Part shown: positions 20,279 through 29,725 of the stretch, piece after piece | Layout of the letters: each line of letters opens with the position of its first letter | How positions within the stretch are numbered: position 1 is the stretch's first letter | Origin: Blastococcus aggregatus | GTDB lineage: Bacteria; Actinomycetota; Actinomycetes; Mycobacteriales; Geodermatophilaceae | Assembly (NCBI RefSeq): GCF_900221005.1 | Contig: NZ_OBQI01000004.1 | Coordinates: 124,001 to 188,000 of the forward strand | Direction: 5' to 3' | Length of the DNA: 64,000 nucleotides | The notes under the pieces: model-generated | Told to the model about the DNA's origin: nothing | Databases searched by the model: none | The model's input: the letters and a program-made list of their open reading frames with translations, nothing else | Program-made: the position numbers and the translations under genes

Positions 20279-22603
20279 ATGACAGCCTCACCCGACGACG
20301 CCGCCGACTCCTCCGCACCGCCTCGAGCGGACGGAGGGTCGGCGGCTCCGTCGTCCCCGGGCACCCCCGGTACGCGGCAACCGGAGGACACCCCCATGGC
20401 CCAGCAGCCCCCCGCGCACGACGAGACCGTGCGCATGCGCCCCGACGGGCCGGACAGCCGGCCCCCCGTCGAGGCCTCGCCCGGCACGTCGGGCGCCGTC
20501 GACACGCCCGGACCGCAGAACGCGTTTCCGGCCGGTGGCGAGGTCGACGACACCCGGCCCGTGCCCCGCGACTGGCTCAGCGGCGCCCCGGAGGCCGAGA
20601 CCGCCGCGGTGGCCGAGCCCCCCGCACAGCCCGGCGTCGAGGACACCGGCGTCCTCGACGGAGCGGCGCTCCCCCACGCGAGCGACGACCGGGCGGACGG
20701 CGACGCGACCGACGACGGCGGATCCGACGACGGCGGATCCGGCGGCGCCGGTGACGACGGCCTGCCCCCGGCCGGCGACGGCGCCGACCGGGCCGGCTCC
20801 CCGTGGTGGCGGCGCCGTGCCGTGCTCGTGCCCGCCGGCGCGGTCCTCCTGCTCGGCGCCGTCTACGGCGCCGACCTCGCCCTCTCCTCCGGCGACGTCC
20901 CGCGCTCGACCGTCGTCGCCGGCGTCGAGATCGGCGGGCTCTCCCCCGCGGCCGCCGAGAAGCTGCTCGCCGAGGAGCTCGGCAGCCGGGTGGCGGCCGA
21001 CCGCACCATCGTGGCCGACGACGTGGAAGGCCTCCTCTCCCCCACGCGGGCCGGCTTCCGCCTGGACGCCGAGGAGACCGTCGACGCCGCGGACGACCAG
21101 CCGCTGAACCCCTGGACGCGCCTGACGACGCTGTTCACCGAGCGCGAGGTCGAGCCGGTCGTCGGTGTCGACGAGTCCGCCGTCGCCGACGAGCTCGGCT
21201 CCTTCGAGGCGCAGCTCGCGACCTTCGCCGAGCAGGTCGACCGCGCCCCGGCCGACGCCACCATCGCCATCGACGGCACCACCGCGCGCGTGGTGGAACC
21301 CCTCGACGGCCGGACGCTCGACCGGGACGGCGCCGAGGAGACGATCACCGCGGCCCTGACCAGCGCGGACCCCGGCACGCCGGTCGAGCTGCCCGTCTCC
21401 GTCGAGCCCGCCTCGGTCGACACCCCCGAGGCCGAGCGCGTGCTCGCCGAGACCGTCCAGCCGGCCCTCGCCGCGCCCGTGGAGGTGACCGGCGACGGCG
21501 GGAACCGCACCGCGGAGGTGCCGGTGACCGCCCTGGCCGCGGCGCTCACCTTCACGCCCGGCGACGCGGGCACCCTCGAGGTCGGCATCGACCCGGCTGC
21601 GCTGCAGAACGCCCTCGGCGACGAGCTGGCCGTCTTCGGCTCCCCCGCCCGGGACGCCCGGTTCGAGGTGACCGGCGGCTCCGTGCGCATCGTGCCCTCG
21701 GTGGACGGCACCGGGATCGACCCCACACACCTGGCCGAGCAGCTCCTGCCCGTGCTGGACGACCCCGCCCCGCGATCGGTCACCGCCGAACCCCGCCCCG
21801 TGCCGGCCGACTTCACCACGCAGGAGGCCGAGGCGCTCGGCATCCGCGAGCAGATCAGCACCTTCACGACCAACATCGGCAATCCGGCCAGCGGCGAGAA
21901 CATCCGCGTCGTGGCGGCCGAGGTCGACGGGGCACTCGTGCTCCCGGGCGAGACCTTCAGCCTCAACACGTTCACCGGCCCGCGCGGCAAGGCGCAGGGT
22001 TACGTCGAGGCCGCCGTCATCCAGAACGGCGAGCTGTCCAAAGCCGTCGGCGGCGGCATCAGCCAGTTCGCCACGACGATGTTCAACGCGGTGTTCTTCG
22101 CCGGGCTCGAGGACGTCTTCCACAAGCCGCACAGCTTCTACATCAGCCGCTACCCGGCCGGCCGCGAGGCCACCGTGTACGAAGGCGCGATCGATCTCCA
22201 GTGGCGCAACGACGGCGACACCGGTGTCTTCATCGACACCCAGTGGACGCCGTCCGCGCTCACCGTCACCTTCTACGGCACCAAGCGCTACGAGATCGAG
22301 TCGGTCAGCAGCGAGCGGCGCAACCCGCGGCAGCCGGCGGTCATCGACAAGATCGACGACGGGAACTGCACGCGGCAGTCCGGCGTGCCGGGATTCGACA
22401 TCACGGTGACGCGCGTGTTCAAGGACCTGTCCACCGGCGCCGTCGTCAAGCGGGAGGACTTCCGGACCCGCTACAACGCCGAGGCGGTCATCAACTGCGT
22501 GCCGCCGGACAGCCCCGCACCGCCCGCGGCCCCGGAGGGCACCGCTCCGGCGGGTGCTCCCGCCCCCGGCGGCCGGCGTCCCGGCGGCCGGCGGGTGCGC
22601 TGA
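20279..22603 (+). CDS. VanW-family, peptidoglycan-binding membrane protein
   Basis: 774 aa. Residues 1-175 are acidic, Pro-rich and intracellular. One TM helix sits at about 178-200 (AVLVPAGAVLLLGAVYG). Outside are two PG_binding_4-like repeats (SPAAAEKLLAEEL, and a second around 340-480), then the VanW domain at about 535-650 (EVDGALVLPGETFSLN, GYVEAAVIQNGEL, GGGISQFATTMFNA). A Pro/Ala/Gly tail ends the protein. Probably acts at the cell wall; VanW function is not established. TAACGT at 20263-20268 lies 10 nt before ATG. Confidence 0.9.
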   Translation: MTASPDDAADSSAPPRADGGSAAPSSPGTPGTRQPEDTPMAQQPPAHDETVRMRPDGPDSRPPVEASPGTSGAVDTPGPQNAFPAGGEVDDTRPVPRDWLSGAPEAETAAVAEPPAQPGVEDTGVLDGAALPHASDDRADGDATDDGGSDDGGSGGAGDDGLPPAGDGADRAGSPWWRRRAVLVPAGAVLLLGAVYGADLALSSGDVPRSTVVAGVEIGGLSPAAAEKLLAEELGSRVAADRTIVADDVEGLLSPTRAGFRLDAEETVDAADDQPLNPWTRLTTLFTEREVEPVVGVDESAVADELGSFEAQLATFAEQVDRAPADATIAIDGTTARVVEPLDGRTLDRDGAEETITAALTSADPGTPVELPVSVEPASVDTPEAERVLAETVQPALAAPVEVTGDGGNRTAEVPVTALAAALTFTPGDAGTLEVGIDPAALQNALGDELAVFGSPARDARFEVTGGSVRIVPSVDGTGIDPTHLAEQLLPVLDDPAPRSVTAEPRPVPADFTTQEAEALGIREQISTFTTNIGNPASGENIRVVAAEVDGALVLPGETFSLNTFTGPRGKAQGYVEAAVIQNGELSKAVGGGISQFATTMFNAVFFAGLEDVFHKPHSFYISRYPAGREATVYEGAIDLQWRNDGDTGVFIDTQWTPSALTVTFYGTKRYEIESVSSERRNPRQPAVIDKIDDGNCTRQSGVPGFDITVTRVFKDLSTGAVVKREDFRTRYNAEAVINCVPPDSPAPPAAPEGTAPAGAPAPGGRRPGGRRVR

Positions 22604-22677
22604 CCGGCTCCCCCGGCGGAGCGGTTCCCGACCGGGAGGCGCCCGGGTCCGACGTCGGTGACGTGCACACTGGGCGC

Positions 22678-23784
22678 ATGAGCGCCGTGCTGCCCAGCGG
22701 TCCGCCGGCGCAGGCCGACGAGCCCGTGGGATCCGCCGGCGCTCCCGCCGAGGACCTGCCCGGCGCGCTCCCGGCCGGCGGGTCGGACGCCGAGGGCTCG
22801 GGTGCCACCCGGCCCGCGGATCGGCCCCGGGAGCGGCTGGGCTCGTGGCCGGCCGTTCTCCGCGTGCCCCTCCAGGTGCTCGGCCGCACCCTGGCGAAGG
22901 CGTGGCAGGACCGGATCCTGGGGCTGTCCGGCGAGGCGGCCTTCTGGCAGATCCTCTCCGTCCCGCCGCTGCTCATCGGGCTGCTCGGCTCGCTGGGCTA
23001 CCTCGGTGACGTGATCGGCGCCGACGCGGTCCGGGAGATCGAGGACTACCTGCTCAGCGCGTCCGCCGAGGTGCTCACGCCCGACGTCGTCGACTCGCTG
23101 GTCGCGCCCACGCTGAACGACATCCTCAGCTCCGGCCGGCTCGACGTCGTCAGCCTGGGTTTCCTGATCTCGCTGTGGGCCGGCTCCTCGGCGACGGCGA
23201 CCTTCATGAACACGACGGTCATCGCCTACGACCAGCGGGACGTCCGCGGGCCGATCCGCACCCGGCTCAAGGCGCTGTGGCTGTTCATCGTCGGCATGGT
23301 CGTCGCCGTCCTGACCCTGCCACTGCTGGTGCTCGGCCGCGGGGTGCTGGTCGCGCTGCTGCCCACCGGCTGGCAGCCGGCGGCGACCGTGCTGATCAAC
23401 GGGATCTACTGGCCGCTGGTGCTCGTCGGTCTGCTGCTGGCGCTGACCAGTTTCTACAACGTGACGCTGCCCAACCGGCTGCCGTGGAGCCGGCACCTGC
23501 CCGGCGCGGTGCTGGCGCTCGGCTTCTTCATGGTGGCCGCCCTCGTGCTGCGGACCTATGTCGCCGACGTCCTCACCGCGGCGCTGCCCTACGGCGCGCT
23601 GGCCGCGCCCATCGGCATCCTGCTGTTCTGTTTCTTCTTCGGCATGGCCGTCCTGCTGGGTGCCGAGCTCAATGCCACGATCCAGGCCCGCTGGCCGGCC
23701 CCGCTGCGCCGCCACGACCCCCGCCGCCGCGCCCGCCGCGAGGCCAAGCTGGCCGAGGAGGCCCGGCGGCTGAACGGGAGCTAG
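22678..23784 (+). CDS. YihY/BrkB-family membrane protein (Rv2707-like)
   Basis: 368 aa. A disordered N-terminus is followed by the family block KAWQDRILGLSGEAAFWQI and about six TM segments, with SLGFLISLWAGSSATATFMN, LWLFIVGMVVAVLTLPLLV and ILLFCFFFGMAVLLGAELNA. A basic C-terminal tail (PRRRARREAK) is cytoplasmic. Family once called ribonuclease BN in error; function unknown. ATG at 22678, 74 bp after the VanW gene. A 6-bp hairpin overlaps its stop. Confidence 0.92.
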   Translation: MSAVLPSGPPAQADEPVGSAGAPAEDLPGALPAGGSDAEGSGATRPADRPRERLGSWPAVLRVPLQVLGRTLAKAWQDRILGLSGEAAFWQILSVPPLLIGLLGSLGYLGDVIGADAVREIEDYLLSASAEVLTPDVVDSLVAPTLNDILSSGRLDVVSLGFLISLWAGSSATATFMNTTVIAYDQRDVRGPIRTRLKALWLFIVGMVVAVLTLPLLVLGRGVLVALLPTGWQPAATVLINGIYWPLVLVGLLLALTSFYNVTLPNRLPWSRHLPGAVLALGFFMVAALVLRTYVADVLTAALPYGALAAPIGILLFCFFFGMAVLLGAELNATIQARWPAPLRRHDPRRRARREAKLAEEARRLNGS

Positions 23785-23797
23785 GCGCGAAGCGCCT
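23783..23797 (+). terminator. Hairpin at the end of the BrkB-type gene
   Basis: AGGCGC (23783-23788), GAA loop, GCGCCT (23792-23797), starting within the TAG stop codon. Confidence 0.55.
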
Positions 23798-23906
23798 CCG
23801 CGTCGCCGACGCGGGCCCGGAGGGTCCCGGCGGAGCCGCGGGAGAGGACTCCACGCAGCAGGGGACGGCTCATGGCCGCGGTGTCGTCCGGAGGACGACG
23901 ATGTGC

Positions 23907-24137
23907 TCAGTCCTTCTTGAGCTGCTGGTAGACCTCCTTGCAGGCCGGGCACACCGGGCTGCCGGGCTTGGGGGTCTTGGTCACCGGGAAGACCTCGCCG
24001 CAGAGGGCCTCGACCATCGTGCCCATGACCGCGCTCTCAGCGATCTTGTTCTTCCGCACGTAGTGGAAGACCTCGTTCGCGCTGCCGGTGTCGGCATCGC
24101 GGACGTCGGGCCGCTCGAGGATGTCGCTGCTGCTCAC
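23907..24137 (-). CDS. DUF3039 protein
   Basis: 76 aa. VSSSDILERPDVR, then HYVRKNKIAESAVMGTMVEA, then LCGEVFPVTKTPKPGSPVCPACKEVY. A Cys plus CxxC pattern could bind zinc. The GTG at 24135-24137 has AAGGAGAT upstream; the longer frame to 24260 crosses the promoter region of the iron importer and was rejected. Found close to sigA in other actinobacteria (from memory). Confidence 0.88.
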   Translation of the reverse strand: MSSSDILERPDVRDADTGSANEVFHYVRKNKIAESAVMGTMVEALCGEVFPVTKTPKPGSPVCPACKEVYQQLKKD

Positions 24138-24269
24138 TGGGATCTCCTTCGTGGTCCGTGCGCCGGTCGAAGCCCGGGATCCGGGCGCTCCCACGCCGGT
24201 CTCCATGATGACAGGGCGGCCGACGATCGTGACCGTCCCGTGATCGACAGCGTCGAGCAACCCGCTAAG

Positions 24270-24288
24270 TTAGGCGAGCCTCACCTCA
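24270..24288. promoter_or_regulatory. DtxR/IdeR-type iron box
   Basis: TTAGGCGAGCCTCACCTCA matches the 19-bp DtxR/IdeR consensus (TTAGGTTAGCCTAACCTAA) at 15 of 19 positions. It lies 22 bp before the ATG of the siderophore-binding protein, so Fe2+-loaded DtxR/IdeR should repress the importer. No DtxR gene is in this window. Confidence 0.85.
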
Positions 24289-24310
24289 GTCGATCTTCCG
24301 GAAGGTCCCC

Positions 24311-25330
24311 ATGCACCGCGCACCACGACTGGTCGCTCTCGCCGCCGCTACTCTCCTGATCGGCGGCCTCGCCGCCTGCTCCGACGACTCCGACCCGGAG
24401 ACCTCGGGCTCCGGCGACTTCTCGCCGATCACCATCGAGCACGCGCTCGGCACCACGACCATCGGCGAGTTGCCCGAGCGCGTGGCCACGGTGGCCTGGG
24501 CCAACCACGAGGTGCCCCTGGCCCTCGGCGTCGTGCCGGTCGGCATGGCCGCCGCCAACTTCGGTGACGACGACGGCGACGGCCTGCTCCCCTGGGTCAG
24601 CGAGCGCCTCGAGGAGCTCGACGCCGACGTCCCGGTGCTGTTCGACGAGACCGACGGGATCGACTTCGAGGCCGTCGCCGACACCGAGCCCGACGTCATC
24701 CTCGCCGGCTACTCCGGGCTGACCCAGGAGGACTACGACACGCTCAGCGAGATCGCGCCGGTCATCGCCTACCCCGAGGGCCCCTGGGCGACCTCGTGGC
24801 GGGACATGATCGAGATCAACTCGGCCGGCATGGGCATGGCCGACGAGGGCGAGGAGCTGATCGCCGACCTCGAGCAGGAGATCAGCGACACCGTCGGCGA
24901 GTACCCGCAGCTGGCCGGCGCGTCGACGATGTTCCTCACCCACGTGGACACGACCGACCTCAGCGAGGTCAGCTTCTACACGCCGTACGACACGCGCAGC
25001 GCCTTCTTCGAGGACCTCGGTCTGTCGACCCCCGCCAGCGTGCGGGAGGCCTCCTCGGACCCGGAGAAGTTCTCCGGCACGATCAGCGCCGAGCAGGTCG
25101 ACACCCTGGACGACGTCGAGCTGATCGTCACCTACGGCGACCAGGAGCTCGTGGACGCGCTGAACGCCGACCCGCTGCTCTCCCAGATGCCCGCGGTGAA
25201 GAACGGCGCGATCGTGCTGCTGCCCGACACCCCGCTGGGCACCGCCGCCAACCCGACGCCGCTGGCGATCTCCTGGGTCCTCGAGGACTACGTGGCCATG
25301 CTGGCCGAGGCCGCCGACAAGGCCTCCTGA
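24311..25330 (+). CDS. Iron-siderophore ABC transporter substrate-binding lipoprotein
   Basis: 339 aa. A lipoprotein signal ends at the lipobox LAAC (residue ~22). FecB/FepB-type periplasmic-binding fold follows: TIEHALGTTTIGELPERVATVAWANHEVPLALG, FEAVADTEPDVILAGYSGL, VELIVTYGDQELVDAL. It captures ferric siderophore outside the membrane for the permeases and ATPase encoded next. First gene of a four-gene operon behind the iron box. Confidence 0.94.
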   Translation: MHRAPRLVALAAATLLIGGLAACSDDSDPETSGSGDFSPITIEHALGTTTIGELPERVATVAWANHEVPLALGVVPVGMAAANFGDDDGDGLLPWVSERLEELDADVPVLFDETDGIDFEAVADTEPDVILAGYSGLTQEDYDTLSEIAPVIAYPEGPWATSWRDMIEINSAGMGMADEGEELIADLEQEISDTVGEYPQLAGASTMFLTHVDTTDLSEVSFYTPYDTRSAFFEDLGLSTPASVREASSDPEKFSGTISAEQVDTLDDVELIVTYGDQELVDALNADPLLSQMPAVKNGAIVLLPDTPLGTAANPTPLAISWVLEDYVAMLAEAADKAS

Positions 25331-25353
25331 CTGCTGGCTGTGGCGATCTCCTC

Positions 25354-26397
25354 GTGACCTCGGTCCTGTCCGTCCCGGCCCCGGACGCCGCTCCCCCGCG
25401 GCGCCCGGGGTCGGTCCGGTTCCTCTGGCTGCTCGTCGTCCTGGCCGCGCTCGTCCTGCTGATGGCCGCCTCGGTGGCGATCGGCTCGCGCGGCGTCGGC
25501 TGGGGCGACATCGTCGCCGCGCTCGGCGGCTCGCAGGAGACCGTCGCGGAGGCGGCGGTCACCAAACGCATCCCCCGCACGTTCCTGGCGGTGCTGGTCG
25601 GTGCGGCCCTCGGGCTCGCCGGCGCCGTGATGCAGGGGGTCACCCGCAACCCGCTGGCCGACCCCGGCGTCCTGGGCATCAACATGGGCGCCTCGCTCGC
25701 CGTCGTCGCCGGGCTGGCGTGGTTCGGGCTGTTCAGCGCGACCAGCATCATCGTCACGGCCATCGCCGGCGCCGCCCTCGCGGCGGTGTTCGTCTACGCC
25801 GTCGGCTCGCTGGGCCGCGGCGGCCCCACGCCGCTGAAGCTCGCGCTGGCCGGCGCGGCCACCGCGGCGGCGCTGACGTCGTTCATCACCGCCATCGCGC
25901 TGCCCCGCGGCGACATCGCCGCGAACGTGCAGTCCTGGCAGGTGGGCGGGGTGGGCGGCGCGACCGGCTCGACGATCACGCCCGTGCTGCCCTTCCTCGC
26001 GGTCGGCCTGGTCATCAGCCTGCTCTCGGCGCGCAGCCTCAACTCCCTGGCCCTGGGTGACGAGCTCGCCGCCGGGCTCGGGGAGCGCGTCGCCCTCGCC
26101 CGCGGTCTCGCCGCCCTGGGCTCGGTGCTGCTCTGCGGCGCGGCCACCGCCGTCGCCGGCCCGATCTGGTTCGTCGGGCTCGTGGTCCCGCACCTGTGCC
26201 GGCTCCTGGTCGGCGTCGACCACCGCTGGCTGCTGCCGTTCAGCGCTCTCGCCGGCGCCTGCCTGGTGACCGCCTCCGACGTGCTCGGCCGCATCGTCGC
26301 CCGGCCCGGGGAGCTCGACGTCGGCATCATCACCGCGCTGATCGGCGCACCGTTCTTCATCGCCGTCGTGCGCCGGCAGAAGGTGCGCGAGCTGTGA
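25354..26397 (+). CDS. FecCD-family siderophore permease 1
   Basis: 347 aa, about 9-10 TM segments. RIPRTFLAVLVGAALGLAGAVMQGVTRNPLADPGVLG is the family signature, seen here in pieces; GPIWFVGLVVPHLCRLLVGVDHRWLLP is the coupling region to the ATPase. GTG at 25354. Stop overlaps permease 2 as GTGA (26394-26397). It would form a heterodimeric channel with permease 2. Confidence 0.93.
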   Translation: MTSVLSVPAPDAAPPRRPGSVRFLWLLVVLAALVLLMAASVAIGSRGVGWGDIVAALGGSQETVAEAAVTKRIPRTFLAVLVGAALGLAGAVMQGVTRNPLADPGVLGINMGASLAVVAGLAWFGLFSATSIIVTAIAGAALAAVFVYAVGSLGRGGPTPLKLALAGAATAAALTSFITAIALPRGDIAANVQSWQVGGVGGATGSTITPVLPFLAVGLVISLLSARSLNSLALGDELAAGLGERVALARGLAALGSVLLCGAATAVAGPIWFVGLVVPHLCRLLVGVDHRWLLPFSALAGACLVTASDVLGRIVARPGELDVGIITALIGAPFFIAVVRRQKVREL

Positions 26398-27446
26398 CCG
26401 CCCTCGCCGCCCCGCCGGACGCCGCCGTCGACTCCGTCCTCCACCAGCGGACCCGTCGCGCCTCCCGCCGCCGGCTGGTGATCGTCGTCCTGGCCGTGCT
26501 GGTGGTCGTCGCGTTCGCCGTCACGCTGATGGTCGGCCGGACCTTCTACCCGCCCGGTGACGTGCTGCGCGTCATCACCGGCGAGAAGGTGCCGGGTGCC
26601 TCGTTCACCGTCGGCCGGCTCCGGCTCCCCCGCGGCGTCCTCGCCGTCGTCGCCGGGCTGAGCTTCGGGCTGGCCGGGGTCACCTTCCAGACGATGCTGC
26701 GCAATCCGCTCGCCAGCCCGGACGTCATCGGCATCAGCTCGGGTGCCAGCGCCGCCGCCGTCGTGGGCATCGTGCTCTTCTCCCTCGACGGGACGGCCGT
26801 CTCGAGCCTCGCCGTCGCCGCGGCCCTCGGCGTCGCACTGCTCATCTACGTGCTCGCCTTCAAGGACGGCGTGGCCGGCACTCGACTGATCCTCATCGGC
26901 ATCGGCGTCGGCGCGATGCTGAACAGCGTCATCCAGTACGTGCTCTCGCGGGCCGGCCAGTGGGACTACCAGGAGGCGCTGCGCTGGCTCACCGGGAGCC
27001 TCAACGGCACCTCCTGGACGACGGTCCTGCCCGCCCTGCTCGCCCTGCTCGTCCTCGCCCCGGTCCTGCTGGGGCAGACCAGGAACCTCGCCACGCTGCA
27101 GCTCGGGGACGACACCGCCGCCGCGCTGGGGGTGCGGGTCGAGCGCACGCGGGTGATCGCGATCATCGCCGCGGTCGGCCTGGTCGCGTTCGCGACCGCG
27201 GCCTGCGGGCCGATCGCCTTCGTGTCCTTCCTCGCGGGGCCGATCGCGGCGCGCATCGTCGGGCCGAACGGCTCGCTGCTCGTGCCGGCCGCCCTGGTCG
27301 GGGCCCTGCTGGTGCTGGTCGCCGACCTCGTCGGCCAGTTCGCGCTGGACACCCGGTTCCCGGTCGGCGTCGTCACCGGCGTGCTCGGCGCCCCGTACCT
27401 GATCTACCTGATCATCCGCACCAACCGGGCCGGAGGCTCGCTATGA
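26394..27446 (+). CDS. FecCD-family siderophore permease 2
   Basis: 350 aa, same fold as permease 1: RLPRGVLAVVAGLSFGLAG, TMLRNPLASPDVIGIS, ACGPIAFVSFLAGPIAARI. GTG at 26394 overlaps the previous stop; its own TGA overlaps the ATPase ATG (27443-27446). The coupling predicts balanced translation of the two permeases and the ATPase. Confidence 0.93.
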   Translation: MTALAAPPDAAVDSVLHQRTRRASRRRLVIVVLAVLVVVAFAVTLMVGRTFYPPGDVLRVITGEKVPGASFTVGRLRLPRGVLAVVAGLSFGLAGVTFQTMLRNPLASPDVIGISSGASAAAVVGIVLFSLDGTAVSSLAVAAALGVALLIYVLAFKDGVAGTRLILIGIGVGAMLNSVIQYVLSRAGQWDYQEALRWLTGSLNGTSWTTVLPALLALLVLAPVLLGQTRNLATLQLGDDTAAALGVRVERTRVIAIIAAVGLVAFATAACGPIAFVSFLAGPIAARIVGPNGSLLVPAALVGALLVLVADLVGQFALDTRFPVGVVTGVLGAPYLIYLIIRTNRAGGSL

Positions 27447-28294
27447 CCACGACGCACACGCTGGTCGCCGAGGAGCTCACGCTCGCCTACGGCGAGCGGA
27501 CCGTCATCGAGGGGCTGGACCTCGCCGTCCCGGCGGGGCGGATCACCGCCATCGTCGGCGCCAACGCCTCGGGCAAGTCGACCCTGCTGCGGTCGATGTC
27601 CCGGTTGCTGGCCCCGCGCGCCGGCCGGGTGCTGCTCGACGGCCGGGCGGTGCACCGGATGCCGGCCAAGGAGCTGGCGCGGACCCTCGGCCTGCTGCCG
27701 CAGTCCCCCATCGCCCCGGAAGGCATCACCGTCTCCGACCTGGTCGGCCGCGGCCGGCACCCGCACCAGGGCGTCTTCTCGCGGTGGAGCCGCGAGGACG
27801 ACGCCGCGGTGGCCGCGGCGCTGGAGGCGACCTCGACGACGGAGCTGGCCGAGCGCGCCGTGGACGAGCTGTCGGGCGGCCAGCGGCAGCGGGTGTGGAT
27901 CGCCATGGCGCTCGCCCAGCAGACCGATCTGCTGCTGCTGGACGAGCCGACGACGTTCCTCGACGTGAGCCATCAGATCGAGGTGCTCGACCTGCTCACC
28001 GACCTCAACCGCGTGCGGGGCACGACGATCGTGATGGTGCTGCACGACCTCAACCTGGCCGCCCGGTACGCCGACCACCTGGTCGCGCTGGAGTCCGGAC
28101 GGATCCACGCGGCCGGCGAGCCCGGCACCGTGCTGACCGAGGACTGCGTGCGCGCGGTCTTCGGGCTGGAGAGCCGGGTGATCGCCGACCCGATCTCGGG
28201 GAAGCCGCTCATGCTGCCGATCGGGCGGCACCACGCCACCGCCCCGGTGGCCGCGGAGGTCCGCGGCGCGTCCGAGGCGCTCAGCCCTCGATGA
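27443..28294 (+). CDS. Siderophore ABC transporter ATP-binding protein (FepC-like)
   Basis: 283-aa ABC ATPase. Walker A GANASGKST, Q-loop LLPQSP, signature LSGGQRQR, Walker B DLLLLDEPTTFLD, H-loop VLHDLN. It powers uptake through the two permeases. Its 3' end overlaps the convergent DUF3099 gene by 14 bp (28281-28294). Confidence 0.95.
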   Translation: MTTTHTLVAEELTLAYGERTVIEGLDLAVPAGRITAIVGANASGKSTLLRSMSRLLAPRAGRVLLDGRAVHRMPAKELARTLGLLPQSPIAPEGITVSDLVGRGRHPHQGVFSRWSREDDAAVAAALEATSTTELAERAVDELSGGQRQRVWIAMALAQQTDLLLLDEPTTFLDVSHQIEVLDLLTDLNRVRGTTIVMVLHDLNLAARYADHLVALESGRIHAAGEPGTVLTEDCVRAVFGLESRVIADPISGKPLMLPIGRHHATAPVAAEVRGASEALSPR

Positions 28295-28613
28295 CGCGGT
28301 GCGGCTTGCTCTCGAGCTGCCGGTCGGGGCCGGCGACGTAGCGGTGGACGTGCTGCTTCTTCTTCGGCGGCCGGTCGTTGGCCATGATCACCGCGATCCA
28401 GGGCAGCACGGTGCCGAGGAACGCGAAGATCAGCATCAGCCACACCGTCTGGTAGAACACCGCGGCCAGGACCAGGGAGATGCCGCGGACGAGCATGGTC
28501 AGGGCGTAGCGCTTCTTCCGCGCGGCGTGCTGGTCGACCTGGCTGACCTGGGCCTCGGTGATGAGCACGGGCTCGGCGCGGCCCGGCCGCGGGAACTGCT
28601 GGCTGGTGGCCAC
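28281..28613 (-). CDS. DUF3099 membrane protein
   Basis: 110 aa. LITEAQVSQVDQHAARKKRYALTMLVRG then two TM helices (ISLVLAAVFYQTVWLMLIFAF and a second ending in AVIMAN), then a Lys/His-rich tail. Small actinobacterial protein of unknown role. Convergent with the siderophore ATPase and divergent from the Usp gene. Confidence 0.86.
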   Translation of the reverse strand: MATSQQFPRPGRAEPVLITEAQVSQVDQHAARKKRYALTMLVRGISLVLAAVFYQTVWLMLIFAFLGTVLPWIAVIMANDRPPKKKQHVHRYVAGPDRQLESKPHRVIEG

Positions 28614-28798
28614 GGGCTTCCATCCCTCCGCCGGCCGGTGCGCGGGGGCGAGCGCCCCGGCGCTCCCCCGGATCCGCGGCCCATGGTGCCACCGCGGAGG
28701 GAGTGCGTGCAGGCGTACCGGTCGTTCCGCCCGTGGACCCCTCCGGTGCAGACTGCGGACGGGACGGCAGAGGCCGTTCCTGTGACGGGAGGTGTCCG

Positions 28799-29716
28799 GT
28801 GGGCGATGTGACGGTCTCAGCGGCGGGGCTGGTGGTGGCCGGGGTCGACGGCTCGGACTCCTCGACCCGCGCCGCGGTCCACGCGGCGGAGTGCGCGCGC
28901 CGCCGGGGGCTGGGCCTGCTGGTGGTGCACGTGACCCCGCGGGGCGGAGGTGTCCCGATGGCCGCGCGCGAGATCCAGGCGCGGTTCGGGGAGAGCGCCA
29001 CCGCGCTGGTCGAGGCGGCTGCTGCCGCCGCCCGGGCGGCCACCGGCCTGACCGACATCACCGCAGCGGTGATCGACGACTACCCCGTCGACGGCCTGCT
29101 GGCGCTGTCGTCCGAGGCCGCCCTGCTGGTGACCGGCCGCCGCGGCATCGGCGGGCTGCCCGGACTGCTGCTCGGGTCCACCGCCGGCGCGCTGGTCCAG
29201 CACGCCGAGTGCCCGGTGATCGCCCTGCCCGACGAGCTCGGCACGCAGGAGGGCGGGCGGCTGCCCGTCGTGGTCGGCGTCGAGGGGCGGCCCGGCGACG
29301 ACGCGGTGCTGGCCTTCGCCGTCGAGGAGGCCGCAGCACGGGGGGTCGACCTCCGTGCCGTGCACGCGTGGCGCGACGTCACCGTCGAGTCGGCCGTCGG
29401 CGGGTTCGGTCCGGTGGTCGACTGGAGCGCGATCGAGGCGGAGGAGCAGCGGCAGCTGAGCGAGGCCCTCGCCGGGTGGCGCAGCGGCGACCACGGCGTG
29501 CGGATCGAGGAGGTGGTGGCGCGCGACCGGGCCGCCACCGCCCTGCTGCACGCCTCGGCCTCCGCCCAGCTGCTCGTGGTGGGCCACCGGCACCGGAGCC
29601 GTCTCGCGCGTCTGGGCTCGACCACCCACGCCGTGCTGCACCGCGCGGCGTGCCCGGTCGCCGTCGTCCCGCTCCGGGAGCAGCCGGGTCAGGCCTCCGG
29701 TCCCGGGCCGAGCTGA
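28799..29716 (+). CDS. Universal stress protein, tandem UspA domains
   Basis: 305 aa with two Usp domains. The first begins GLVVAGVDGSDSSTRAAVHAA and has the ATP-binding-type end TGRRGIGGLPGLLLGSTAGALVQHAECPV. The second begins LPVVVGVEGRPGDDAVL and ends VVGHRHRSRLARLGSTTHAVLHRAACPV. This G-x2-G-x9-G-S/T pattern marks nucleotide-binding Usps. GTG at 28799 chosen for GGGAGG 6 nt upstream. Confidence 0.92.
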   Translation: MGDVTVSAAGLVVAGVDGSDSSTRAAVHAAECARRRGLGLLVVHVTPRGGGVPMAAREIQARFGESATALVEAAAAAARAATGLTDITAAVIDDYPVDGLLALSSEAALLVTGRRGIGGLPGLLLGSTAGALVQHAECPVIALPDELGTQEGGRLPVVVGVEGRPGDDAVLAFAVEEAAARGVDLRAVHAWRDVTVESAVGGFGPVVDWSAIEAEEQRQLSEALAGWRSGDHGVRIEEVVARDRAATALLHASASAQLLVVGHRHRSRLARLGSTTHAVLHRAACPVAVVPLREQPGQASGPGPS

Positions 29717-29725
29717 GCGGAGCGC

